Made by a program: the position numbers and the translations under genes | Source of the DNA: Streptomyces griseoflavus | GTDB taxonomy: Bacteria > Actinomycetota > Actinomycetes > Streptomycetales > Streptomycetaceae | Length of the DNA: 64,000 bases | Assembly (NCBI RefSeq): GCF_014649995.1 | Contig: NZ_BMUC01000003.1 | Coordinates: 310,001-374,000, forward strand | Direction: 5' to 3' | The notes under the pieces: generated by a model | Database searches by the model: none | Seen by the model: only the letters and a program-made list of their open reading frames with translations | Told to the model about the DNA's origin: nothing | Shown here: positions 35,656 to 44,606 of the stretch, in pieces | Layout of the letters: every line of letters begins with the position of its first letter | Position numbering within the stretch: position 1 is the stretch's first letter

Positions 35656-36159
35656 ATGAGCAGCAGGCCCACGCCGTTCGACGAGCTCGACCGGAAGATC
35701 GTCACGGCTTTGATGGCGAACGCCAGGACGTCCTTCGCGGAGATCGGCGGGTCCGTCGGCCTGTCGTCGACGGCGGTCAAGCGCCGGGTGGACCGGCTGC
35801 GCGAGACCGGGGTGATCACGGGGTTCACGGCGACGGTGCGGCCCTCGGCGCTGGGCTGGCGCACGGAGGCGTACGTCGAGGTGTACTGCGAGGGGGCGGC
35901 GCCGCCCCGGCGGCTGGCGGAGGTGGTGCGCAACCATCCGGAGATCGCCGCGGCGATGACGGTGACCGGGGGCGCGGACGCGCTGCTGCACGTGCGGGCG
36001 CGGGACGTGGAGCACTTCGAGGAGGTGCTGGAGCGGATCCGCCAGGAGCCGTTCATCCGCAAGACGATCAGCGTGATGGTGCTCTCCCACCTGCTGCCCG
36101 ACAGTCCTGAGGCGGGAGTGACCCAGCCCGCCCCCGGCGGCGCACCGGACGTGCGCTGA
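35656..36159 (+). CDS. Lrp/AsnC-family regulator
   Basis: 167 residues: an N-terminal winged helix (FDELDRKIVTALMANARTSF, then GLSSTAVKRRVDRL) and a C-terminal RAM ligand domain (TGGADALLHVRARDVEHFEE). It precedes the guanidine hydrolase/rocD operon by 124 bases. A clear inverted repeat in that gap is its likely site, so an amino acid, perhaps arginine or ornithine, is the expected signal. Confidence 0.9.
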   Translation: MSSRPTPFDELDRKIVTALMANARTSFAEIGGSVGLSSTAVKRRVDRLRETGVITGFTATVRPSALGWRTEAYVEVYCEGAAPPRRLAEVVRNHPEIAAAMTVTGGADALLHVRARDVEHFEEVLERIRQEPFIRKTISVMVLSHLLPDSPEAGVTQPAPGGAPDVR

Positions 36160-36169
36160 ACGGTCCGCA

Positions 36170-36197
36170 CACGCAGTGATCCTGCGTGGACACGCAG
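36170..36197 (+). promoter_or_regulatory. AsnC-type operator before the arginine operon
   Basis: CACGCAG-TGATC-CTGCGTG (36170-36188) is a perfect 7-bp inverted repeat with a five-base spacer; a third CACGCAG half follows at 36191, exactly 21 bases (two turns) after the first. TTGTCG (36208) and TACCGT (36232) downstream could be the promoter, putting the site at an activating position. Confidence 0.68.
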
Positions 36198-36283
36198 CTC
36201 TTGTTCCTTGTCGTCCGTCCCGCGGGCTTCCTACCGTGGAGGCACCCCCAGTCGGCACCGCGTGGAAGCGGAGGAACCCCTCT

Positions 36284-37096
36284 GTGCCCGGATCACGTGT
36301 GGCGCGCCGGCGGCGCTACCTCGTCTGCGAACCCAGACACTTCGCCGTCCGGTACGCGATCAACCCCTGGATGCGTCCCGACCGTCCCGTCGACGTCTCC
36401 CTGGCCCTGCGCCAGTGGCGGACGCTGATCGCCACCTACCGCGACCACGGCCATACGGTGGAGACCGTGAAGCCCGAGCCCGGACTGCCCGACATGGTGT
36501 TCGCCGCGAACGCGGCGGTCGTCGTGGAGGGCCGTGTCTTCGGCTCCCGCTACCTCGCCCCGGAGCGGCGCCCGGAGTCGGTGCCGTACGAGGCCTGGTT
36601 CAAGGCCGCGGGGTACGACGTCCAGCACCCCGCGTCGGTGTGCGAGGGCGAGGGCGACCTGGTGCCCGCCGGGCGCTGGATCCTCGCCGGAACCGGGTTC
36701 CGCACCACCCGGGAGGCGCATCGCGAGGTGCAGGAGTTCTTCGGCGTACCGGTGATCGGCCTGACGCTGGTGGATCCGTACTTCTACCACCTGGACACGG
36801 CGCTGTTCGCGCTGGACGAGGAGAACGTCGCCTACTACCCGGAGGCGTTCTCGCCGGGCAGCCGCGAGGTGCTCGCCCGGCTGTATCCGGACGCGGTGCT
36901 CGCCACGCGTGCCGACGCGACGGCGTTCGGCCTGAACTCCGTCTCCGACGGACGCCACGTGTTCATCGCGCCGGAGGCGACGGGCCTGGCCGGCCGGCTC
37001 GCCGAGCGCGGTTATGTCCCCGTCCCCGTCGACCTGTCCGAGTTCCACAAGGCGGGCGGGGGCATCAAGTGCTGCACACAGGAGATCCGCTCATGA
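36284..37096 (+). CDS. Guanidine-modifying hydrolase (DDAH / arginine dihydrolase-like)
   Basis: 270 residues of the amidinotransferase fold. Catalytic residues: Cys263/Cys264 in GGGIKCCTQEIRS, His169 in FYHLDTALF, and the acidic EGEGD (121-125). The region that reads FVED in dimethylarginine hydrolases reads FAAN here (Asn76), as in the arginine dihydrolases (ArgZ type) that turn arginine directly to ornithine. Followed by ornithine aminotransferase (overlap ATGA), this suggests arginine to ornithine to glutamate semialdehyde. Databases usually call it dimethylargininase. GTG start with GAGGA eight bases upstream. Confidence 0.82.
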   Translation: MPGSRVARRRRYLVCEPRHFAVRYAINPWMRPDRPVDVSLALRQWRTLIATYRDHGHTVETVKPEPGLPDMVFAANAAVVVEGRVFGSRYLAPERRPESVPYEAWFKAAGYDVQHPASVCEGEGDLVPAGRWILAGTGFRTTREAHREVQEFFGVPVIGLTLVDPYFYHLDTALFALDEENVAYYPEAFSPGSREVLARLYPDAVLATRADATAFGLNSVSDGRHVFIAPEATGLAGRLAERGYVPVPVDLSEFHKAGGGIKCCTQEIRS

Positions 37097-38316
37097 CCTC
37101 TGTCGTCCCCGCGCGTACGTCCGCCGAGCTCATCGGTGCGGAGGAGCCGGTCCTCGCGCACAACTACCATCCGCTGCCCGTGGTCGTCGCCCGTGCGGAG
37201 GGCACCTGGGTGGAGGACGTGGAGGGCCGGCGGTACCTCGACATGCTGGCCGGGTACTCGGCGCTCAACTTCGGCCACCGGCACCCGGCGCTGGTCGAGG
37301 CGGCGCACCGCCAGCTGGACCGGCTCACCCTGACCTCGCGGGCCTTCCACAACGACCGGCTCGCGGAGTTCGCGGAGCGGCTGGCGGCCCTGACCGGGCT
37401 GGACATGGTGCTGCCGATGAACACCGGCGCGGAGGCGGTGGAGAGCGCCGTGAAGGTGGTCCGCAAGTGGGCCTACGACGTGAAGGGCGTGCCGGCCGAC
37501 CGGGCGACGATCGTGGTGGCGGCGGACAACTTCCACGGCCGCACCACGACGATCGTGAGCTTCTCGACCGACGAGGTGGCCCGCGCCGGGTTCGGTCCCT
37601 TCACCCCCGGCTTCCGGGTGGTCCCGTACAACGATCTCGCGGCACTGCGGGACGCGGTCGACGAGACGACGGCGGCGGTGCTGATCGAGCCGGTCCAGGG
37701 CGAGGCCGGTGTGGTCGTCCCCGACGACGGCTATCTCGCCGGGGTGCGGGAGCTGACCCGCCGGGCGGGCTGCCTGTTCGTCGCGGACGAGATCCAGTCG
37801 GGTCTGGGCCGCACGGGCCGCACGCTCGCCGTGGAACACGAGTCGGTCGTCCCGGACGTGGTGCTGCTCGGCAAGGCGCTGGGCGGCGGCATCGTCCCGG
37901 TGTCGGCGGTGGTGGCCCGGCGGGAGGTCCTCCAGGTGCTGCACCCCGGCGAGCACGGGTCGACCTTCGGCGGCAATCCGCTGGCCGCCGCGGTGGGCAC
38001 GGCCGTGGTGGAGCTGCTGGAGACGGGCGAGTTCCAGCGCCGGGCGGCGGACCTGGGCGGGGTGCTGCGCGAGGGCCTGGAGGCCCTGACCGGCAACGGC
38101 GTCGTCGGGTTCCGGACCCGGGGCCTGTGGGCGGGCGTGGACGTCGACCCGGCGATCGGCACCGGCCGCGAGGTGAGCGAGCGCCTCATGCGCGAGGGCA
38201 TCCTGGTCAAGGACACGCACGGGTCCACCATCCGGCTGGCCCCGCCGCTGACCATCACGGAGGAGGAGCTGCGGGGCGCTCTCCGCATCCTGGAGAAGGT
38301 CCTCGGCCGCGTCTGA
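37093..38316 (+). CDS. rocD: Ornithine aminotransferase
   Basis: 407-residue class III aminotransferase using PLP. Lys261 in LLGKALGGG forms the Schiff base; FVADEIQSGLGRTG and MNTGAEAVESAVKVVRKW are ornithine-aminotransferase signatures. It converts ornithine and 2-oxoglutarate to glutamate semialdehyde and glutamate. Translationally coupled to the hydrolase upstream, under the Lrp/AsnC-type regulator. A strong terminator follows. Confidence 0.95.
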   Translation: MTSVVPARTSAELIGAEEPVLAHNYHPLPVVVARAEGTWVEDVEGRRYLDMLAGYSALNFGHRHPALVEAAHRQLDRLTLTSRAFHNDRLAEFAERLAALTGLDMVLPMNTGAEAVESAVKVVRKWAYDVKGVPADRATIVVAADNFHGRTTTIVSFSTDEVARAGFGPFTPGFRVVPYNDLAALRDAVDETTAAVLIEPVQGEAGVVVPDDGYLAGVRELTRRAGCLFVADEIQSGLGRTGRTLAVEHESVVPDVVLLGKALGGGIVPVSAVVARREVLQVLHPGEHGSTFGGNPLAAAVGTAVVELLETGEFQRRAADLGGVLREGLEALTGNGVVGFRTRGLWAGVDVDPAIGTGREVSERLMREGILVKDTHGSTIRLAPPLTITEEELRGALRILEKVLGRV

Positions 38317-38319
38317 GCG

Positions 38320-38349
38320 CCCCCCCGCCGTCCCCCGACGGCGGGGGGG
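38320..38349 (+). terminator. Terminator after rocD
   Basis: A 13-bp perfect stem CCCCCCCGCCGTC/GACGGCGGGGGGG with a four-base loop, starting four bases after the rocD stop. Confidence 0.88.
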
Positions 38350-38452
38350 GACGGCAGCCTCCTGGCACCCCCAAAAAGCCTCCGCCCCGGTTCGCGGGTG
38401 AAGATATGGGGACAAAAGGTAGTGGGCCTTCTCAGCGACGGAGAGGTCGGCC

Positions 38453-40906
38453 GTGGACGGAGACAAGGCACAGGACGGGACCCGGCAGGGCTTCGACACT
38501 GCCGACGCCGCTCCCCTGTTGCTCGATCCGCAGGGGACGGTGTCCGGCTGGACCGGTCAGGCGGAGCACCTGCTGGGATACCGGGCGTCGGAGGCCGTGG
38601 GCAGGGAGTTCGCCGGTCTGCTGGCCGACGAGGACGCCGAGCGGCTGCCCGGGCTGATCCGCAGTCGCGCCGCGGACGGCGGCTGGGCGGGGCTGATGGC
38701 GGCCCGGCACAGGGACGGGCGGCTCCTGCGCGTCATGGTCCGTATCACCGCCACCACGGGGCCCCTCGGGCAGAGTTCGCTGCTGGTGCTGCTCTCCGAG
38801 ATGGGTGGGGCCCCCGGCTGGGACATGAGTCGTGCCGTCCTGGAGCAGCTGGTCGCGGGTACGGCGATCGGGATCGCGATCGTGGACACGGATCTGCGCT
38901 TCGTATGGTCCAACGCCGCGCTGGAACAGTTCGGTGGCGGACCGGCCGCGCAGCGCCTGGGACTGCGGTTCTCCGACGTCCAGCCGGGGCTGGACGCCGA
39001 GTCCGTCGAGGACCGGATGCGGCACGTGCTGGAGACCGGCGAGCGGGTGGTCGGTTACGAACAGATCGGCAGCCTGCGCTCGACCCCGCTGCGGGAGAGC
39101 GCGCAGATGCTGTCCTTCACCCGTCTCGACGACGAGCGCGGCCGCCCCATGGGCGTGTACTACACCGTCGTGGACGTCACCGACCGGCACCGCGCCCGCC
39201 AGCGTCTCGCTCTGCTCGACCGGGCCGGAAAGCACATCGGCAGGACCCTGGACATCATGCGCACCGCACAGGAGCTGGCCGACGTGGCCGTGCCGGGCCT
39301 CGCGGAGTTCGTCGTCGTCGATCTGCTGGAGACGGTGCTGGGGGGCGCCGAGCTGCCGCCCGGGCCGATCTCCGGGGCCGGCGGGCTGCCGCTGCGCCGC
39401 GCGGGTCAGCGGTCGCTGTACGGGGACCTGCCGCGGACGGTCGAGGGGACCGGGGAGTCGGTCGTCTACCTGGCCGGCTCACCACCGGCCCAGTGTCTGG
39501 TCTCGGGCCGGTCCTGGCATCAGGAGCAGCTCGATCCGCTCGCCGCGGGGTGGGTCGTGGTACCGCCCGACGGCCGCGAGCCCACCTTCCTGGAACTGGG
39601 GCTGCGGAGCGCGATGATCGTGCCGATCCGGGCACGGGGCGTCACCCTGGGCATCACCGGGTTCTTCCGGCGCCGCCCCGACGACCCCTTCGACGCGGAG
39701 GACCTCCACCTGGCCGAGGACCTCGTCTCACGTGCCGCCGTCTGTCTGGACAACGCCCGGCGCTACGCCCGCGAGCGGAACGCCGCGCTGGTGCTCCAGC
39801 GCAGCCTGCTCCCCCTCCACCTGCCCGAGCAGGGCGCGGTCGAGACGTCCGCCTGCTACCGCCCGGCCGACGAGCTGACCGGTCTCGGCGGCGACTGGTA
39901 CGACCTGATCCCGCTGTCCGGGGCCCGGGTCGCGCTCGTGGTCGGTGAGGCCCCGGGGCACGGCATCGACGCTGCCGCGGCGATGGGCGGGCTGAGGACC
40001 GCCGTACGTACCCTGGCCGCGCTGGAACTGCCTCCCGAGGAGGTGCTGGCGCACCTGGACGACCTGGTGGACCGGTCGGCGGGGGACGAGGGCGCCGGGC
40101 CGGAGGGCACCTACGGCAATCCCGTCGGGTCCGGCTGCGTGTACGTCGTCTACGACCCCGTGGACGGTCGGTGCACGATGGCCGCCGCGGGTCATCCCTC
40201 ACCCGCCGTGGTGTCGCCCGACGGCACGGTCACCTTCGTCGAGCTGCCGGAGGGACCCGCGCTGGGTGTGGGCGGGCCGCCCTTCGAGTCGGTGGAGCTG
40301 TCCCTGCCCGAGGGCAGCACGCTCATCCTGCACACCGACGGTCTGCTGCTGCCGCCGGACGAGGACGGGGTCTTCGACACCGACCGGAGCCGGTTGCGGC
40401 AGGCGCTGCAGCAGGCCCCGCCCACGCGGGAACTGTGCTGCCGGGCCGTGGTGGACGCGCTGGTGCCGTCGCGTCCGTACGACGACGTCGCCCTGCTGAT
40501 GGCCCGCACCAAGCGGCTCGACCCCGGCCATGTGGCGGCATGGGACCTGTCCCTCGATCCGGCCGCCGTGGCCGAGGCGCGCAGGACGGCCTCCGGGCAG
40601 CTGACCCGCTGGGGGCTGGACGATCTGATCTTCACCACGGAGCTGATCGTCAGCGAGCTGGTCACCAACGCCATTCGTTACGCGGCCGGCCCCGTCCGGC
40701 TGCGGCTGATCCACGAGGGCGCACTGGTGTGCGAGGTGTTCGACGGGGCCGCCACCGCGCCCCATCTGCGGCATCCCCGTGCGACGGACGAGGGCGGGCG
40801 CGGGCTGCTGCTCGTCTCACAGATGGCCCAGCGGTGGGGGACCCGGTTCGTGCCCGAGGGGAAGATCATCTGGGCGGAGCAGTCGCAGACCGACTCGCCG
40901 GTGTGA
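38453..40906 (+). CDS. PAS-PAS-GAF-SpoIIE phosphatase with anti-sigma-type ATPase domain
   Basis: 817 residues: PAS domains at ~15-120 and ~130-255, GAF ~270-430, PP2C/SpoIIE phosphatase ~445-680 and a HATPase_c domain ~690-810 (LIVSELVTNAIRYA, GGRGLLLVSQMAQRWG). Metal residues GGDWYD, HTDG and DDVALL are kept, but the usual VGDxxGHG reads VGEAPGHG, with Glu499 for Asp. This protein class dephosphorylates anti-sigma antagonists and may also phosphorylate them. GTG start with GGAGAGG upstream. No partner genes adjacent. Confidence 0.9.
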   Translation: MDGDKAQDGTRQGFDTADAAPLLLDPQGTVSGWTGQAEHLLGYRASEAVGREFAGLLADEDAERLPGLIRSRAADGGWAGLMAARHRDGRLLRVMVRITATTGPLGQSSLLVLLSEMGGAPGWDMSRAVLEQLVAGTAIGIAIVDTDLRFVWSNAALEQFGGGPAAQRLGLRFSDVQPGLDAESVEDRMRHVLETGERVVGYEQIGSLRSTPLRESAQMLSFTRLDDERGRPMGVYYTVVDVTDRHRARQRLALLDRAGKHIGRTLDIMRTAQELADVAVPGLAEFVVVDLLETVLGGAELPPGPISGAGGLPLRRAGQRSLYGDLPRTVEGTGESVVYLAGSPPAQCLVSGRSWHQEQLDPLAAGWVVVPPDGREPTFLELGLRSAMIVPIRARGVTLGITGFFRRRPDDPFDAEDLHLAEDLVSRAAVCLDNARRYARERNAALVLQRSLLPLHLPEQGAVETSACYRPADELTGLGGDWYDLIPLSGARVALVVGEAPGHGIDAAAAMGGLRTAVRTLAALELPPEEVLAHLDDLVDRSAGDEGAGPEGTYGNPVGSGCVYVVYDPVDGRCTMAAAGHPSPAVVSPDGTVTFVELPEGPALGVGGPPFESVELSLPEGSTLILHTDGLLLPPDEDGVFDTDRSRLRQALQQAPPTRELCCRAVVDALVPSRPYDDVALLMARTKRLDPGHVAAWDLSLDPAAVAEARRTASGQLTRWGLDDLIFTTELIVSELVTNAIRYAAGPVRLRLIHEGALVCEVFDGAATAPHLRHPRATDEGGRGLLLVSQMAQRWGTRFVPEGKIIWAEQSQTDSPV

Positions 40907-40940
40907 GGGGCCGGGCCGACACGGCGGCACCACGTACACG

Positions 40941-41396
40941 TCAGGTGCCGGTGCGCAGGCGGTCCAGCCGTGCCGTGCGCTCCACGTTCCGCCGGTCCTC
41001 GGGGTCCTCGCTGGGTGCGGCGGCGAACCAGGCGTCGAGGATCTCCGTCAGCAGCGGCACGGACGTCAGCCGCAGGCTGAGCGCGAGCACGTTGGCGTCG
41101 TTCCAGCGGCGCGCCCCGTCCGCCGTGGTCGCGTCCGTGCACAGGGCGGCGCGCACGCCGGGCACCTTGTTCGCGGCGATCGAGGCGCCCGTGCCGGTCC
41201 AGCAGCACACCACCGCCTGGTCGGCCCTTCCCTCGGCGACCTCACGGGCCGCCGCCTCGGAGCAGACCGCCCACCGCGGGTCGTCCCCGGGGGTCAACGC
41301 GCCGTACGCGCGCACGTCGTGGCCTCGCTCGCGGAGTTCGTCGAGGAGGGTGCGGGCCACGGGTTCGTCCATGTCGGAGGAGACGGAGATGCGCAT
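40941..41396 (-). CDS. RpiB/LacAB-family sugar-phosphate isomerase
   Basis: 151 residues. The phosphate-binding and active-site block VVCCWTGTGASIAANKVPGV carries Cys64-Cys65; the second conserved region is CTDATTADGARRWNDANVLAL. The family converts aldose to ketose phosphates, such as ribose 5-phosphate to ribulose 5-phosphate. The substrate of this branch is uncertain. Convergent with the phosphatase gene, standing alone. Confidence 0.85.
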   Translation of the reverse strand: MRISVSSDMDEPVARTLLDELRERGHDVRAYGALTPGDDPRWAVCSEAAAREVAEGRADQAVVCCWTGTGASIAANKVPGVRAALCTDATTADGARRWNDANVLALSLRLTSVPLLTEILDAWFAAAPSEDPEDRRNVERTARLDRLRTGT

Positions 41397-41579
41397 GCAG
41401 ACGAGCCTACTCGCCGCGGTGCGGACCCTGACGGGCGTTCAGCGGCCGGTACCCGGCGGTCGCGCCGAACCCGGTGCCGGGCCGCGCCGCCCGGTTCTAG
41501 ACTGGCACCTCACGACGTGCCGGATGACCTGCTGGAACGCGGCGGCACTGCCCGTTCGTCAGAGTCGAGGAGCGTGCTT

Positions 41580-42305
41580 TTGTTCTACTACCTGCTCAAA
41601 TATGTGCTGCTGGGCCCCCTCCTGAGACTGGTCTTCCGGCCGCGAATAGAGGGTCTGGTGCACGTTCCGTCGTCCGGTGCCGCCATCGTCGCGGGCAACC
41701 ACCTGTCGTTCTCGGACCACTTCCTGATGCCGGCCGTACTCAAACGGCGCATCACCTTCCTCGCCAAGGCCGAGTACTTCACCGGTCCCGGCCTCAAGGG
41801 CAGGCTGACGGCGTTCTTCTTCCGCAGCGCGGGCCAGATCCCGGTCGACCGCTCCGGCAAGGACGCCGGGCAGGCCGCCATCCGTGAGGGACTGGGGGTG
41901 CTGGGCAGGAAGGAACTGCTCGGCATCTACCCCGAGGGCACGCGCTCGCACGACGGCCGCCTGTACAAGGGCAAGGTCGGTGTCGCGGTGATGGCCCTCA
42001 AGGCCGGCGCCCCGGTGATCCCGTGCGCGATGATCGGCACGTTCGAGGCGCAGCCGCCCGGCAGGAAGATCCCCCGGATCCACCCCGTGGTGATCCGCTT
42101 CGGCGAACCGCTGGACTTCTCGCGCTACGCCGGGATGGAGAACGAGAAGGCGATCCTCCGCGCCGTCACGGACGAGATCATGTACGCCATCCTCTCCCTC
42201 TCCGAGCAGGAGTACGTCGACCGGTACGCGGCCGACGTCAAGGCCGAGGACGCCGCGCGCACGGCGGAGGACAAGCGCCGGTTCCCGCGCAGGCCGCGGA
42301 GCTGA
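41580..42305 (+). CDS. 1-acyl-sn-glycerol-3-phosphate acyltransferase (PlsC-like)
   Basis: 241 residues with the acyltransferase motifs NHLSFSD (His41, Asp46), IPVDRSGKDAG, and YPEGTRSHDG; the N-terminus is hydrophobic and membrane-bound. It adds an acyl chain to lysophosphatidic acid or a relative. TTG at 41580 is chosen because GAGGAG lies seven bases upstream; a GTG at 41574 overlaps that site. Ends with a charged tail (KAEDAARTAEDKRRF). Confidence 0.88.
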   Translation: MFYYLLKYVLLGPLLRLVFRPRIEGLVHVPSSGAAIVAGNHLSFSDHFLMPAVLKRRITFLAKAEYFTGPGLKGRLTAFFFRSAGQIPVDRSGKDAGQAAIREGLGVLGRKELLGIYPEGTRSHDGRLYKGKVGVAVMALKAGAPVIPCAMIGTFEAQPPGRKIPRIHPVVIRFGEPLDFSRYAGMENEKAILRAVTDEIMYAILSLSEQEYVDRYAADVKAEDAARTAEDKRRFPRRPRS

Positions 42306-42306
42306 T

Positions 42307-42326
42307 CCCGGGCGCGGCGCCCCGGG
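42307..42326. terminator. Short hairpin after the PlsC-like gene
   Basis: CCCGGGCGC pairs with GCGCCCCGGG (one bulge) just past the plsC-like stop, between convergent genes. Confidence 0.45.
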
Positions 42327-42374
42327 CGGCCATCCGTCCCCGCCGGCCGGGCAGCCGCGGGCGGGAGGGTGACC

Positions 42375-43148
42375 TCAGTCGGGCGCCCGGGCGAGGAGGG
42401 CTTCCGAAGCGCCGTCGAGGAGACGGCGCAGCCGCAGCGCGTCCGGGGCGACGGCGGTCACCAGTGCGGCGGGGCCCGGGAGCGGCAGGACGGCGACGCC
42501 GTCCCCCAGCTCTGCCGAGGTGACCGGTTCGCCCTCGAACCCGGGCCGTACGACGACCAGTTGCCCGACGGCTCGGTGTCCGCCGAGCACGGCGGGACCG
42601 TCCCAGCCGCCCGGCGCGCCCGGACCGCAGGTCAGTTGCTGGTCGAGGACGGGCCGCCCCCCGATCCGCACGGTCAGACGGGTGGTGAGCAGGCCGGGTC
42701 GTTCCCCAAACCGCCCCAGCACGTGTTCCTCGCGGAGGACGAGCCGGGCCCCGGGGGCGAGGTCGGCGTGCGTGGCGGCGTGCAGCGAGCTGCCCCTGAC
42801 CGAGATCAACTGCTCCGGAAGCCAGAGCAGTTCGCCTCCGCAAGCGACGGTCAGACGCACGTCGTAACGCGCGTCACCGGGGTGCTGGCCGGGCAGGGCG
42901 AGGGTCGCGGCGGCCGATCCGACCCGCAGGCGTGCCCCCGCCCCCACGTCCGCCCGCACCGTGAGGCGATCGCCGCCGAGGGGGCCGCTCATGGCGCCGA
43001 CCAGCACGACGTGCGCCTCGGTGCCGCTGCCGCGCGTCCGCCGGAGGGCCAGCGGCCCGTCGCCCCGGAGCACCGGCAGACTGGTGCCGCCCCGTCCGTC
43101 GGCGCGGGCACGGATCCGGGCGACGGCCCGTACTCCGGCGGTGTTCAC
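42375..43148 (-). CDS. ureD: Urease accessory protein UreD
   Basis: 257 residues; the last gene of the urease cluster. Family blocks: [20 protein letters not shown] and [16 protein letters not shown], plus the beta-rich core. UreD (UreH) scaffolds nickel delivery to apo-urease with UreF and UreG. The GTG at 43148 is chosen because it overlaps the ureG stop (GTGA); a GTG nine bases earlier is possible. As usual in actinobacteria, it is more diverged than the catalytic subunits. Confidence 0.9.
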   Translation of the reverse strand: MNTAGVRAVARIRARADGRGGTSLPVLRGDGPLALRRTRGSGTEAHVVLVGAMSGPLGGDRLTVRADVGAGARLRVGSAAATLALPGQHPGDARYDVRLTVACGGELLWLPEQLISVRGSSLHAATHADLAPGARLVLREEHVLGRFGERPGLLTTRLTVRIGGRPVLDQQLTCGPGAPGGWDGPAVLGGHRAVGQLVVVRPGFEGEPVTSAELGDGVAVLPLPGPAALVTAVAPDALRLRRLLDGASEALLARAPD

Positions 43149-43828
43149 GCCGTCCACGCGGCGAGCCGCGCCCGCACCCAGTCGGCCACGGCCCCGACCC
43201 CGTCCTCCTCGCGCAGCGACTGGAGGATCACGGGGAGGCGGGGCCGCTGGGCCCGGGCGTCGGCGGCCATGCGGGTGAGGTCGGAGCCGACGTACGGGGC
43301 GAGGTCGGTCTTGTTGACGACCAGGAGGTCGGCGGTGGTCACGCCGGGGCCGCCCTTGCGCGGGATGTCGTCCCCGCCGGCCACGTCGATCACGAAGATC
43401 TGGGCGTCGACGAGCCCTCGGGAGAAGGTGGCCGTGAGATTGTCCCCGCCGGACTCGACGAGGATCAGGTCCAGCGGACCGACCTGGTCCTCGAGGTCCT
43501 CCACCGCTTCGAGGTTGGCGGAGATGTCGTCCCGGATCGCGGTGTGCGGGCAGGCCCCGGTCTCCACGGCGGCGATCCGCTCGGGGGGCAGGACGGCCGC
43601 GCGGAGCAGGAACTCGGCGTCCTCCCGGGTGTAGATGTCGTTGGTGACCACGGCCAGGGAGACGTCGTCCCGCAGGACCCGGCAGAGCGCGGCGACCGTG
43701 GCGGTCTTGCCGGATCCGACCGGTCCGCCGAGTCCGATCCGCAGGGCCCGCCGGGCACCGTCGGGCCGGTGGGCGTCGGCGCCGACGGCGGCCGGCCCGT
43801 CGTGCGACGCGGCGTGATCGAGATGCAT
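43145..43828 (-). CDS. ureG: Urease accessory GTPase UreG
   Basis: 227 residues. P-loop GGPVGSGKT (34-42), [25 protein letters not shown] (the Cys-Pro-His nickel site) and [10 protein letters not shown]. The GTPase supplies nickel and energy for urease activation. The N-terminal tail has four His residues among the first 20, a short nickel store in the absence of UreE. GGAGG precedes the start. Confidence 0.96.
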   Translation of the reverse strand: MHLDHAASHDGPAAVGADAHRPDGARRALRIGLGGPVGSGKTATVAALCRVLRDDVSLAVVTNDIYTREDAEFLLRAAVLPPERIAAVETGACPHTAIRDDISANLEAVEDLEDQVGPLDLILVESGGDNLTATFSRGLVDAQIFVIDVAGGDDIPRKGGPGVTTADLLVVNKTDLAPYVGSDLTRMAADARAQRPRLPVILQSLREEDGVGAVADWVRARLAAWTA

Positions 43829-43931
43829 GGGTGCCTCCGATTGCCTGGCCGTCCCCACCTCGGAGGACGGGACCGTCCGGGCGGACGGCCGGGAACGGGC
43901 CTGACGAACGATCGCGCTGTGAGCGGTACGG

Positions 43932-44606
43932 CTAGGTCGCGAACAGCCGCACGTCCCATCCCGCGTGCGCTTGCGCGGAGATCTCCAGCAGCGGAGCGGA
44001 GGCCGCGGGCAACGCGTCCGTCCCCTCACCGGCCGCCCGCTCCGCCGCGCGCACCGCCGCCTCGGCCACCCGGTCCGTCTCCGGCGCCAGGCGCGCCAGC
44101 ACCCCGGTCGCCCCGAACGGATCGAGTCCCAGCAGCCGCACCGTCGCCGAGGCCGGCCCGCTCACGCTCTCGTACACCGCGCAGTACGCCGCGTCCACGG
44201 GGGCCAGCCCGGCCGCCCGCGCCGTGACTCCCAGGACCACCGGCTGATGGGCGCCCTTGGGGAACCGCTCGGAGAGCGCGTCGAGTTCGCCGGACGGCCA
44301 GGCCGCGCGCGCCGCGCGCGTCAGCTGCCGGCCCAGCTTGCGCGAGGCGGTGCGCAGCGCGGGCGAGGGCGTACGCGCGTCGGCTGCCGCGTCCAGCTCC
44401 ACGGGGTCGGCGCCGAGCGCCGCGGCCGCGGCGAGCGCCGCGGACACCAGCCCCGTCGTGTGCAGCCGCCCCCGGCAGAAGTCCTCCAGGCTCGCGGCGC
44501 CCGTGACGCGCCCCGCCCGGACGGCCGCCTCCGCCCCGCCGGAGTGCGCGTGTCCTCCGGCGGGGAACCGGCCGTCGGCGAGGACGAGGAGCGCTCCCCT
44601 GGACAT
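43932..44606 (-). CDS. ureF: Urease accessory protein UreF
   Basis: 224 residues, all-helical. [21 protein letters not shown] near the start, then the [20 protein letters not shown] region and a C-terminal [18 protein letters not shown] tail, which is the part that contacts UreD/UreG in this family. It regulates UreG GTPase activity during nickel insertion. Its start overlaps the ureC stop by one base (TGATG). Confidence 0.92.
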   Translation of the reverse strand: MSRGALLVLADGRFPAGGHAHSGGAEAAVRAGRVTGAASLEDFCRGRLHTTGLVSAALAAAAALGADPVELDAAADARTPSPALRTASRKLGRQLTRAARAAWPSGELDALSERFPKGAHQPVVLGVTARAAGLAPVDAAYCAVYESVSGPASATVRLLGLDPFGATGVLARLAPETDRVAEAAVRAAERAAGEGTDALPAASAPLLEISAQAHAGWDVRLFAT

